Assembly (NCBI GenBank): GCA_002067795.1
Contig: MVQI01000051.1
Span: 62,001-126,000, forward strand
Length of the DNA stretch: 64,000 nt
DNA from: Methanosaeta sp. PtaB.Bin039
GTDB lineage: Archaea; Halobacteriota; Methanosarcinia; Methanotrichales; Methanotrichaceae
Direction: 5' to 3'
Shown here one piece after another: positions 35,688-43,931 of this stretch. The translations under genes and the position numbers were made by a program. Each line of letters starts with the position of its first letter. Positions within the stretch are counted from its first letter, which is position 1. A model generated the notes under the pieces. That model made no database searches. It worked only from the letters and a program-made list of their open reading frames with translations, and was not told where the DNA came from.

Positions 35688-38102
35688 TCAAATCTTGCCC
35701 AGCAGATCGCTTGAAACATATATGACCCGTCTTGTACCATTGCCTATTTTGCCTCCCGATTCAGCCGCTGCCATCGCCAATTCCAGCTCCCGAGCTCTTG
35801 AAAAGGCAGCCTCGGCTTCAGCGGTCCTGCCTAGGGACTTTAGAGCCATGCCCTTGTTGTTCCAGGCCCTGGCATACTCAGGATCGATACGGATAGCCTC
35901 ATCGTAAGCCAAAATAGCCTCGTCGTACCTGCCAAGATCTGCGAGGGCTATTCCTTTGCTATTCCAGGCCAGGGCGTACCCTGGATCGAGGCGGATGGCC
36001 TCGTCGTGAGCCAAAATAGCCTCGGAGTATCTGCCCTGCATCCCGAGAGAGACGCCCTTGTTATTCCAGGCAAGGGCATAAGTGGGATCGAGACGGATGG
36101 CCTCGTCGTAAGCCAGGACAGCCTCGGGGTACTTGCCCTGCATCCCGAGAGAGACGCCCTTGTTATTCCAGGCAAGGGCAAACCCGGGATCGAGACGGAT
36201 GGCCTCGTCGTAAGCCAGGACAGCCTCGGAGTATCTGCCCAGATCTGCAAGAGCCAGGCCTTTGTTATTCCAGGCAAGGGCAAACCCGGGATCGAAGCGG
36301 ATCGCCTCATCGTAAGCCTGGGCGGCCTCGGTGTGCTTGCCCTGGTCTTCAAGAGCGACTCCTCTGTCAAACCAATACATGGCGAGGATCGAATCTGACT
36401 GCGCTGCTGATTGAGAGACGGATTTTACGGTCCTGTAGATGACTCTGCCTTCATTTGAACGAATGGCAGGCGACACCTCAGGACCTGCAACGATTATCTC
36501 AAAGCCGGTCGATCTCAATTCGTCCATCTCTTTTGGACCCGCATGTTTTCCATCCCTGACACCTGCCGAGATATTGTGTGATCCTATGTCTGCCTCAGAT
36601 GTGATCCACACCCAGGTGTTATTCTCAGACCAGTCCCGAACGACCTCTCCGTCCAGCAGAAACCTGTACATCAGAGCGTCTCCATCAGCATCCTTCGCCG
36701 TGGCAGTCCAGGTTATCGCAGCCCCAGCCACCTGGGGGCTTGCCCTGTCAGGCGCCAGAGAGGTGATCGCAGGCAGGCTATTCGTCTGGAAGATCCGGAA
36801 GATGACCATCCTTCGATCATCCATCCCATCCAGAGAAGCGTGATTTTTGTCGACCACCCTGACCTCGATCTGGTGATCGGCAGACCCAGAACCCGTCGTG
36901 TTCCACGTCCAGCGGTTCTCAGCAGTCCAGCCGGCTGCCGGCTCGCCGTTGATAAAGAACCTGTAAAGGATCTGATCGCCCTCGGGATCTTCTGCCTCAG
37001 CTGTCCAGGTCACGGTCGAGCCAGCCGCCTGGGGGCTCGTCTTATCTGACGTCAGGGCGGTGATCACAGGCGGCTCGTTCGGAGCAGACGCGATAGCCGG
37101 CGCCGTGTAGGTCTTGGATGATTCGCCTCTGGCGCACTTTGAAGCGTTCACGGTGACTGTCACCGTCCTGATGCCAGGAGTCGTCGTAGATGGCGATGTG
37201 TACTCGACAACGTATGCTCCTGTTATGACCTCCTCCAGCTGATCGAGTATCACAGAGAAGTCGGCGGATCCCATGTCGATCCAAAGCCCGCCTGAACTCT
37301 CGGCCAGGTCCCTCATGTCCGCGTAAAGCGGCAAATCCTCTTGCGGTATCTCAGGCAGGGCGGCGCCACCACGGAAATCCGGCGAGACAGCTACGAGCAG
37401 GACGGCTCCGTCAACCAGGTCCTGCCTGACGTCGTCCTCATGATGCTCTGAGCCAGACCAGCCGTCGCCTCGCTGCATCGACGGCTCGTCGGTTATCACT
37501 ACTATGATCTTCTTGGCGTCCTGCCTAAACCCAAAAGACAGCGCGTGAGCGACGCCGCCGAGCGAATCTTCCGGGCGTCTGAAAAATCCGCCAGATGCAC
37601 GGAGCCGGCCTACCTCTCGTCTGAAGGCGTCTGCGTCGTCGGTCCATCTAACCCTTGTGGATATGTCGGTTCTGAATGTGATAAGAGCATACCTGGCGTC
37701 GATACCGCTGGACCTGATCCTGTTGGTCAGGTCGTCAACCTTGGACTGAAGCGCAGATATCTTGCCTGCCATTGTGCTCGTCTCGTCGAAGACCACCGCC
37801 AGGTCGAGCTTCTGGCCTGAGGAGCGGCCAGTGAAGGTGAGATCATCTATTGGGACCTCGGTTGCGTCTTCTCTGACCGTCAGATCGCCCCGATCAAGGC
37901 CGCCACCAGCGGTGCAGGACGCATCAACTATGATGTTGACCCTGATGCCCGGAAACGCGGTTGTGTCTATCCCGAGCACGTTGATAGAGGTATATTCTGA
38001 AGTCGAATTATCTGCGAGTGCAGGTTGGGCCACAGAGCACCCGAATAGATTTGCAGCTAACAAAAGAGTAATTACAATGGATTTTGGCACGATCTTTAAC
38101 AT
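35688..38102 (-). CDS. Exported VWA-domain protein with two beta-sandwich domains and C-terminal TPR repeats
   Basis: An 804-residue protein, probably surface-exposed. It starts with a lipoprotein-like signal (VITLLLAANLFGCSVAQP). A VWA domain (VVFDETSTMAGKIS holds the metal-binding DxTxS pattern, later VVITDEPSM) covers about residues 100-270. Two repeated beta-sandwich domains at about 345-540 start with ITALTSDKTSPQAAGSTV and ITSLAPDRASPQVAGAAI. The C-terminus has about six TPR units of 34 residues with the consensus AWNNKGLALADLGRYSEA. The protein probably binds partners through TPR and VWA at the outer cell face. Its partner is unknown. Confidence 0.78.
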   Translation of the reverse strand: MLKIVPKSIVITLLLAANLFGCSVAQPALADNSTSEYTSINVLGIDTTAFPGIRVNIIVDASCTAGGGLDRGDLTVREDATEVPIDDLTFTGRSSGQKLDLAVVFDETSTMAGKISALQSKVDDLTNRIRSSGIDARYALITFRTDISTRVRWTDDADAFRREVGRLRASGGFFRRPEDSLGGVAHALSFGFRQDAKKIIVVITDEPSMQRGDGWSGSEHHEDDVRQDLVDGAVLLVAVSPDFRGGAALPEIPQEDLPLYADMRDLAESSGGLWIDMGSADFSVILDQLEEVITGAYVVEYTSPSTTTPGIRTVTVTVNASKCARGESSKTYTAPAIASAPNEPPVITALTSDKTSPQAAGSTVTWTAEAEDPEGDQILYRFFINGEPAAGWTAENRWTWNTTGSGSADHQIEVRVVDKNHASLDGMDDRRMVIFRIFQTNSLPAITSLAPDRASPQVAGAAITWTATAKDADGDALMYRFLLDGEVVRDWSENNTWVWITSEADIGSHNISAGVRDGKHAGPKEMDELRSTGFEIIVAGPEVSPAIRSNEGRVIYRTVKSVSQSAAQSDSILAMYWFDRGVALEDQGKHTEAAQAYDEAIRFDPGFALAWNNKGLALADLGRYSEAVLAYDEAIRLDPGFALAWNNKGVSLGMQGKYPEAVLAYDEAIRLDPTYALAWNNKGVSLGMQGRYSEAILAHDEAIRLDPGYALAWNSKGIALADLGRYDEAILAYDEAIRIDPEYARAWNNKGMALKSLGRTAEAEAAFSRARELELAMAAAESGGKIGNGTRRVIYVSSDLLGKI
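35855..36365 (-). repeat. Near-identical 102-base TPR-coding tandem repeats
   Basis: Units of 102 bases (34 codons) repeat in tandem. The same text, such as GGATCGAGACGGATGGCCTC followed by GTCGTAAGCCAGGACAGCCT, recurs at 102-base spacing around 36078 and 36180. The repeats lie inside the VWA-TPR gene. Such near-identity between adjacent repeats suggests recent expansion or gene conversion and could vary in copy number between strains. Confidence 0.7.
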
Positions 38103-38169
38103 ACAATCCCACTACCCAACCCTTGACGTTCCATTGGTTTAAAGACTCCAATAAATAAAATTGTTGGGG

Positions 38170-39459
38170 CTAGACCGCATAGCCCATCTCCTCGGCCTTC
38201 TTTAGTGCCAGCTGCGCCTCAGCGCCCCGGCCCATCCTCTCGAGTAGCCGGCCTTTATCGACATACAGCTCAGGGAAGAACGGATCGGTCTCAATCGCTT
38301 TATCGTAAGATGCCAGGGCATCCTCATACCTTCCAAGCTCTGCAAGCGTGTCGGCCCTGCCCTTAAAGCCCATATAATGCTCAGGCGCAAGCCTTGCAGC
38401 CATATCGTAGGCCTCGATGGCTTCCATTGATCTGTTCAGGGCACGAAGGGCATCGCCTTTGGCAATCCAGGTGAAAGTATCATTGGCATTGATGCCGATC
38501 CCTGAATCTATCAGGTCGAGCGCATTCTGATAGGCGCTCCGGGACTCCTCCATCTTGCCCAAGCCGCCCAGCGCCCGACCGATGCCAACCCAGAAGTTGG
38601 CCTGCTTCGGATCGATATCCGAAGCATTACGGTAAGCCTGCAAAGCCTCGTCATATCGACCAAGATTGTAGAGGGCCTCTGCTCTGCTCTCCCAGGCGCC
38701 TGAGCTTTCGGAATCGATCTGAAGGACAACTTCGCATGCCTGCAGAGACTGATTGTATCTGCCTATTTTAGCTGAGAGAAAGCCAATCATTTTTACGGCT
38801 GATGCGTCATTCTGATCGATCGTGGATATGATCTCATAAGCCCCGATAGCATCCTCAAACTTGCCCTGTTCGGCCAGATTATAGGCCTTAGAATGCAGGA
38901 CCACCAGCAGCTCTTGGAGAGTCACTTCTATGCCCTCAAGGGCCTCGTCGAAGACCACAAGCGCCTCCTCCTCCCGGCCCAGCTCCCTGAGAACGGCTGC
39001 TCTGGTTGTAAGAACGTCCTTATTACCTGGGTCGATCTCAAGTGACCTGTTGAGGCATTCGAGGCTCTCTTCATACCTGTCAGCCGAAAACAGACTTGAG
39101 CCCTTGCCAGACCAGGCAAGGGCATCGTTTGGGTCCAGCTCGATTGCCCGGTCGTAGGCCTGAATGGACCGGTTGTATAATCCCTTGTCTCTGGCACGAG
39201 CAGCCAATGCACCAAGTGCTACACCCTTGTTTATCCAGGCTCTTGAATTCTCTGGATCAAGCTCTATGGCCCGATCGTAAGCTGCAATAGCCTCCTCAAA
39301 GGACTTGTTGGTCAGCAGATCGTCTCCCTTCTCCGTCCAATAATCTGCAGACTCTTGCTGAGCAAGGGCAGATGTGGATAGGATACACAAGATTGCCAAA
39401 GATATGCAAATCGTTGATTTGATGAGAGACATATTGCTATTCAAATTAGATTTATGCAC
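38170..39459 (-). CDS. Exported tetratricopeptide-repeat protein
   Basis: A 429-residue protein with a signal peptide (SLIKSTICISLAILCILSTSALA) and about nine to ten TPR units such as AWINKGVALGALAARARDKG, AWSGKGSSLFSADRYEES and AWESRAEALYNLGRYDEA. It should act as a protein-binding scaffold outside the cell. The start is GTG at 39457-39459, because AAGGTGATT (matching the 3' end of archaeal 16S rRNA) lies about six bases upstream. An ATG ten codons downstream lacks this. It sits 67 bases before the VWA-TPR gene on the same strand, and the two probably form an operon and share partners. Confidence 0.8.
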   Translation of the reverse strand: MHKSNLNSNMSLIKSTICISLAILCILSTSALAQQESADYWTEKGDDLLTNKSFEEAIAAYDRAIELDPENSRAWINKGVALGALAARARDKGLYNRSIQAYDRAIELDPNDALAWSGKGSSLFSADRYEESLECLNRSLEIDPGNKDVLTTRAAVLRELGREEEALVVFDEALEGIEVTLQELLVVLHSKAYNLAEQGKFEDAIGAYEIISTIDQNDASAVKMIGFLSAKIGRYNQSLQACEVVLQIDSESSGAWESRAEALYNLGRYDEALQAYRNASDIDPKQANFWVGIGRALGGLGKMEESRSAYQNALDLIDSGIGINANDTFTWIAKGDALRALNRSMEAIEAYDMAARLAPEHYMGFKGRADTLAELGRYEDALASYDKAIETDPFFPELYVDKGRLLERMGRGAEAQLALKKAEEMGYAV

Positions 39460-39766
39460 TAAGAATCACCTTAATTTGTGATATAATAGTACATATAAAG
39501 ACTTATTGTATTATGAGATCGATTAGTGTGTCGTGATAAGTATTCGACATGCTTTCAAGAGGTGAAATAGAAATATTCCAACTAGCCATTCTTGATATCT
39601 GGACCTCTCTGCCTCAGCAACCAGGCCGCCAAAGAGGCCATGAGGGCAGGGACGTACTCTGCCTCAGGCGGCAGGCGGAATCAGAGATGCCTGTGGAGCT
39701 GTTCTTGATATGTCGCATCATTTTATAAATTCAATTGTGCAGAACTGATATAAGTTCACCGCAAGT
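39460..39766. other. 307-base intergenic region with AT-rich and repeat-like segments
   Basis: Immediately upstream of the TPR gene is AT-rich DNA (39480-39545), with ATATAATAGTACATATAA at about 39481-39498 as probable promoter. Further right, CTCTGCCTCAG occurs near 39605 and again near 39657, and TCTGCCTCAGGC recurs near 40268 in another gap. TTTATAAATT near 39722 is another TATA-like run. No gene was found. Confidence 0.4.
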
Positions 39767-40213
39767 TCATCCTTTCTCCCCGTGAACCTCGCAGGTGCCC
39801 TCCTGGCAGGACCGGCAGATATCCCTCTCCTCGTCCAGCTCCCGCGTGGCTGTGGCCAGCACGCTGGCGTTGACCAGGTTTCCTGCCAGAAATATGGTGG
39901 CTGCGATCGCCTCGTCCGGGACGCCCAGCCGCCTGGCAACCCGGATGTGCATCTCCAGGCAATGGCTGCAGCGAAGAGCCGCGCTTACAGCGATTGAGAT
40001 GAGCTCGATGGTGTTCATGTCCAGCGATTTGCAGCTTCGCAGTATAGCGTTGTTGTGCAGCATCTTGGTGATGAAAAGCTCCGGGTTGTCCTTCATGAAC
40101 TGGAATATGTAAGGTACCTCCCCGTAAGCGCTCTCTATCGCTTTCATCATCTCCTCGGCCGCGCTCTCAGCACCGCTCTCCACGATTCTTTGCAGATCGT
40201 CCTCAAACGCCAT
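39767..40213 (-). CDS. Carboxymuconolactone decarboxylase-family protein (AhpD-like)
   Basis: A 148-residue protein of the CMD/AhpD fold. The redox/catalytic motif is AALRCSHCLEMHIRVARRLG (CxxC with His three residues after the second Cys), and NNAILRSCKSLDMNTIELI precedes it. The C-terminal ICRSCQEGTCEVH adds a second cysteine cluster. Such proteins act as peroxidase-like or redox partners, but the substrate is unknown. GGTGATT lies about four bases before ATG 40211-40213, so I start there rather than at the TTG at 40219. It is on the same strand as the marker-protein operon, 135 bases after its last gene. Confidence 0.85.
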   Translation of the reverse strand: MAFEDDLQRIVESGAESAAEEMMKAIESAYGEVPYIFQFMKDNPELFITKMLHNNAILRSCKSLDMNTIELISIAVSAALRCSHCLEMHIRVARRLGVPDEAIAATIFLAGNLVNASVLATATRELDEERDICRSCQEGTCEVHGEKG

Positions 40214-40348
40214 CGGCAATCACCATTTCAGGGACTGAGATGTGAGATCTGGCCCTTTGCCGGAGGTCTGCCTCAGGCCTGCGGACAAAAAGCCCAAAAG
40301 ACCGCAGGGAAGGCCATATTAAATGGCCCGCCCATGGCTTTTTCCCGG

Positions 40349-41272
40349 TCAGATCACAAACCCGGTCTCCGACTCGGGCTTTATCCTAACCAGTATATAT
40401 CTCTTCATCCGGGACGGCCTGATCGTCGCAATATCGCCAAGCCTCATCCCCTCGTCGAAGGTCACGTCAGACACTGCCTGATGAAACTCGTCATAGGGCA
40501 GCTTTATGCGGCAGCCGTTGAGGTTCAATGCGATTGGAAGCGGGGAAAAGGACGACTGCACCTCAGGCACCTGCTCCCGCACCGCGTCCATAACCCGCGG
40601 AGGCGACGTTGTCAGGGGATCCTTCTCTATGTCCCGGCGCGCCCGGTCCAGCGCCCTGCCAACAGCTGCAACTATCCGATCCAGGTTGGCCAGCTCGTTT
40701 GCCTTCTTGGATCGATGAGAGATCCGGCCCACCGATGAGACGTACTCGAATGCGTAAGGCATCTTCTCCTTTGGTATCTCCGGGCCGCCGGTGACCACCA
40801 CAGGCACGTTGATATTGCGGTATAGTGGGCCTTTTTCCACGATGCACTGCACGAAATTGCCGAACATGAAGACGCAGGCGTCGTGCTCGTTCACAAGATC
40901 GGTCTCGTACTCGTTGATCTGGGCGATCTCCCTGCCAACGCCCCGGGCCAGCCCCACCATATTGCTCTTGGCCCCATGCCGACGAAGGTACTCTGCCACA
41001 TCGCAGGCTGAATGTGGCAGGTGGTGTATGGCAAGGGTCGGGGTGACCACCGCAACCTCTGTGCCTGCCAGAGGTGCCCTCACAAGCTCACCGCGCAGCT
41101 CCTTGGCAAGTGCTGCCATAATAGGCATATCGTCGGAGGGGATGAGCAAAAGCAGTATGACCTCGCTTTGGGTCACGTTCTTCTGCAGGAGGTAGCCGCC
41201 AAGGTCTTCCACCAGTTCCATGATCAGGTCGTGCTTATAGACGCCGCCAGTGTACATCACAGGATCAAGCAT
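40349..41272 (-). CDS. mmp7: Methanogenesis marker protein 7 (MCR activation component)
   Basis: A 307-residue protein matching methanogenesis marker 7 (TIGR03274). It begins MLDPVMYTGGVYKHDLIMEL and has IHHLPHSACDVAEYLRRHG, HDACVFMFGNFVQCIVEKGPLYR and VVVTGGPEIPKEKM. Cysteines in these segments are candidates for the iron-sulfur ligands. Mmp7 is part of the ATP-dependent complex that reduces inactive Ni(II) MCR, with component A2, Mmp3, Mmp17 and McrC. It is the last gene of the operon and overlaps mmp17 by eight bases. Activity in this organism is inferred from the family. Confidence 0.92.
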   Translation of the reverse strand: MLDPVMYTGGVYKHDLIMELVEDLGGYLLQKNVTQSEVILLLLIPSDDMPIMAALAKELRGELVRAPLAGTEVAVVTPTLAIHHLPHSACDVAEYLRRHGAKSNMVGLARGVGREIAQINEYETDLVNEHDACVFMFGNFVQCIVEKGPLYRNINVPVVVTGGPEIPKEKMPYAFEYVSSVGRISHRSKKANELANLDRIVAAVGRALDRARRDIEKDPLTTSPPRVMDAVREQVPEVQSSFSPLPIALNLNGCRIKLPYDEFHQAVSDVTFDEGMRLGDIATIRPSRMKRYILVRIKPESETGFVI

Positions 41273-41834
41273 TCATCATCCCCCGGATCTTCTCCCTGAC
41301 CTCCGCAATCATCTCTGACGTCAGGGTCTCCTCTGCGGCGATGAAGAAGAACGAGTCCTCCTTCATCTCGTTCATGCGGTTGCGAAAGCCCTCCGGAGCG
41401 ATCCTGATCAGGGCATCGGTCAGATCCTGCCGAAACTCCCGGTCCAGGTCAGCCACCGGGATATCGGCCGGACTGTCCTTTGAGATCACGGTCAGTATAT
41501 CCCGGTCCGGCTGCTCCACATTGTCCCTGCCGTATCTCTCCCAGAGCACCCTTACCAGATCTGCCAGGTGCTCCTCGTCGTTCACCTTGATCTGAAAGCC
41601 ATCCCCGGCGGCCGCCACATCACCAATGTCCCGCACGAGCAGAGGCGGCAGCGCCCCACGGAAAAGCCCGAAGACGGCGAAATAGGGTTTGCTGATGTCA
41701 GCGTAAACATACAGCCTGCCGATCGACCTGACCAGCCCCAGGTCCTGGAGGATGTCCAGGAGTATCTCACGATACTTCTTCTCCCCGTACTCCTCCCCCG
41801 GGGCTTCCACCTTGAAGACCTCTAGGGGGTCCAT
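41265..41834 (-). CDS. mmp17: Methanogenesis marker protein 17 (MCR activation component)
   Basis: A 189-residue protein (TIGR03291 family). Segments include KYREILLDILQDLGLVRSIG, RLYVYADISKPYFAVFGLF and LVRVLWERYGRDNVEQPDR. Mmp17 is a component of the MCR activation complex. It has no cysteine, so it would serve as a structural or interaction subunit rather than a cluster carrier. It starts one base after the mmp15 stop and overlaps mmp7 by eight bases. Confidence 0.92.
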   Translation of the reverse strand: MDPLEVFKVEAPGEEYGEKKYREILLDILQDLGLVRSIGRLYVYADISKPYFAVFGLFRGALPPLLVRDIGDVAAAGDGFQIKVNDEEHLADLVRVLWERYGRDNVEQPDRDILTVISKDSPADIPVADLDREFRQDLTDALIRIAPEGFRNRMNEMKEDSFFFIAAEETLTSEMIAEVREKIRGMMNA

Positions 41835-41835
41835 C

Positions 41836-43062
41836 TCACCCCTCCAGCAGTCCCGATACCAGCAGGGCCGCGCCCACTGCCCCTATGTACTGGGCGTATC
41901 TGGGAACTATCACCGGCAGTCCCAGCAGGTTCTCCATCGCCTTGGGCAGTCCTTCGATCAGAGATGTGCCGCCCACCATTATCACCGGCTGCTTGACCTC
42001 CACCTCTTGCAGCTGCTGCTCAAAGACCTGCTCGGCAACGCTGTGGCACGCGGCCATGGCCACGTCCTCCGGCCGGGAACCCTTGGACAGGCTGTTGACC
42101 AGGCTCTGCGTCCCGAATACAATGCAGTAGCTGTTCATGGTCACGTTCTCGTGGAAGCCCTTGAGGGCAAGCTTGCCAAGCTCGGTGATGTTGACTCCGA
42201 GCCGCCTGGCGGTCAGCTCCAAAAACCTGCCCGAGGCTCCGGCACAGATCCCGCCCATGGTGAAGCCCCCGGGGATTCCGTCCTGAACCGAGATCGCCTT
42301 GTTGTCCATGCCGCCGATGTCTATAACCGTGGCAGCCCCTCTCTGGGCATCGGCCAGGAAGACAGCGCCCTTGGAGTTGACGGTTATCTCCTCCTGCATC
42401 AGCCTGGCGTTGACGTGCTTGCCCACCAGGAACCGGCCATACCCGGTGGTGCCGATGCCCTCCAGCTCCTCCCGCTTGACCTTGGCCTCGGTCAATGCCG
42501 CCTCGAGGGCCGCGTCAGCGCTCTTCAGAACCTCAGTGGTGGGCACCCAACCGGTCCCTATGATCTCGTTGTCCCTCATTATCACCGCCTTGGTGGTGGT
42601 GGACCCGGAGTCGATTCCGGCGGTAAGGCCCGTCTGTTTCTCGCGGGCTAAAAGGCCCTTCATCTTGGCGGTGGTGACAAGGGCCTCCATCCTCGTCAGC
42701 AATGTGTCGGACGTGGTCCGCTCCGTAAACGAGTAGGTCAGAACCGGTAGGCGGCTGTGAGAATGGATGAACCGCCGCACCTCGCCGCGCACGATTGCCC
42801 CTTCGGCACAACGGAAGCATGTGCATACGAAGACGGCGTCTGCCAGATCGGGATTTTCGACAAGGCGCGTGGCCCTGGCCATGGCAAGGTTCAGGTCACC
42901 GCTGGGAACCTCGATGCCGAAGCGGCTCTCCACATTGAGGACGTCGTCTAGTGCCACCTCGGGGAAGATCAGCCTGGCTCCAACCGCCTCAGCCGCCTTC
43001 TCCAGCTCTCTTTGAACCCCGCTGTACTCGGCGCCGCACGATAGCTGGGCGATCCTGATCAT
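41836..43062 (-). CDS. mmp15: Methanogenesis marker protein 15 (BadF/BcrA-type ATPase)
   Basis: A 408-residue protein (TIGR03286). The C-terminal half is an ASKHA ATPase like the activator of 2-hydroxyglutaryl-CoA dehydratase. It has [17 protein letters not shown] as phosphate loop 1, [12 protein letters not shown] as a second, and [20 protein letters not shown] with the cysteine that binds the intersubunit 4Fe-4S cluster. The N-terminal half has [17 protein letters not shown]. By analogy it may use ATP hydrolysis to drive low-potential electrons for MCR activation. It overlaps mmp5 by four bases. Confidence 0.93.
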   Translation of the reverse strand: MIRIAQLSCGAEYSGVQRELEKAAEAVGARLIFPEVALDDVLNVESRFGIEVPSGDLNLAMARATRLVENPDLADAVFVCTCFRCAEGAIVRGEVRRFIHSHSRLPVLTYSFTERTTSDTLLTRMEALVTTAKMKGLLAREKQTGLTAGIDSGSTTTKAVIMRDNEIIGTGWVPTTEVLKSADAALEAALTEAKVKREELEGIGTTGYGRFLVGKHVNARLMQEEITVNSKGAVFLADAQRGAATVIDIGGMDNKAISVQDGIPGGFTMGGICAGASGRFLELTARRLGVNITELGKLALKGFHENVTMNSYCIVFGTQSLVNSLSKGSRPEDVAMAACHSVAEQVFEQQLQEVEVKQPVIMVGGTSLIEGLPKAMENLLGLPVIVPRYAQYIGAVGAALLVSGLLEG

Positions 43063-43496
43063 CTCAATCCCTCCAGGAATGTCCTGATATCATGGACAAA
43101 CCTCCTGGCCTCTGCGTCGCTTGTGGGATACTTCAGCTCGATCTGGGGTATCCCTTTGACCTTTATCAGAAGCCTGGCAAGCTCATTGGTGCGTGCGCAT
43201 CCTGTGCAGCCAACGAGACAGTTCCCGTCCTTGACAACCAGGGCCGCCTCGGCCTCGTCTATCATCGGCCCGATCATGGACATCCGGCCACGGATTCCCG
43301 ACGGCACGTCCACCGCCGCATACCTGAGGCCCTTCTTGGGATCCTCTGGAGTGATGTTCAGTGGGGGAGACTCCAGGCTGGGGGTATTGACCTTCTTGCG
43401 GATCTCGCCGGACATAACCAGGGGCGTGTGGCCCATCCGCTCCACCATGTCTGCCAGGATGGTGCTGGTGGGGGGAAAAACAATCACTTTAACCAT
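43059..43496 (-). CDS. mmp5: Methanogenesis marker protein 5
   Basis: A 145-residue protein (TIGR03271). It begins [22 protein letters not shown] and has [22 protein letters not shown] and [19 protein letters not shown]. The CLVGCTGC motif is a likely metal or iron-sulfur site. Members occur only in methanogens and are used as genome markers; the biochemical role is unknown. It overlaps mmp15 by four bases and follows mmp6 by nine. Confidence 0.9.
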   Translation of the reverse strand: MVKVIVFPPTSTILADMVERMGHTPLVMSGEIRKKVNTPSLESPPLNITPEDPKKGLRYAAVDVPSGIRGRMSMIGPMIDEAEAALVVKDGNCLVGCTGCARTNELARLLIKVKGIPQIELKYPTSDAEARRFVHDIRTFLEGLR

Positions 43497-43505
43497 GGAT
43501 CTTCC

Positions 43506-43931
43506 TCAGGAAAACTCGTCTTTGATGAACTCGATCAGCTTCTCGGTCGAAATCGGAGCCTTTTGCGGGGCAGCCTCCGGGACACTCTCGCCTCGCTCCT
43601 CGCAGGCCAGGGCCCGGGAGACGAGAGGCATGGCCTTGGACTCGCACTCCATCATGAAGTAGCCCGGACGGGGCCCCCCTCCCCTTCTGCTCCTGCATCG
43701 GCGAGGGTCGCCGGGCGGAAAGCCCCGACTTTTTATGAATATGCCGTGGGGATCCATGGCCCGGACCTCCTTTATCAGGGAATCCACCACATCCTCCTCT
43801 CCATCCACCATCACCCCAAAGCAGGTCTCCTTAACCCTGACATCCTTGCCAGATCCGTAAATCTTCATCGCAACGTCTGAGGGCAGGATGTTCGACTCCG
43901 GGGAGGTGATTATGTACTTGGTGATCCTCAT
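43506..43931 (-). CDS. mmp6: Methanogenesis marker protein 6
   Basis: A 141-residue protein (TIGR03272). It begins MRITKYIITSPESNILPSDVAM and contains VKETCFGVMVDGEEDVVDSL, IKSRGFPPGDPRRCRSRRGGG and RPGYFMMECESKAMPLV. Members are restricted to methanogens. Its role in MCR activation is inferred from genome context. It overlaps mmp3 by four bases. Confidence 0.9.
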   Translation of the reverse strand: MRITKYIITSPESNILPSDVAMKIYGSGKDVRVKETCFGVMVDGEEDVVDSLIKEVRAMDPHGIFIKSRGFPPGDPRRCRSRRGGGPRPGYFMMECESKAMPLVSRALACEERGESVPEAAPQKAPISTEKLIEFIKDEFS

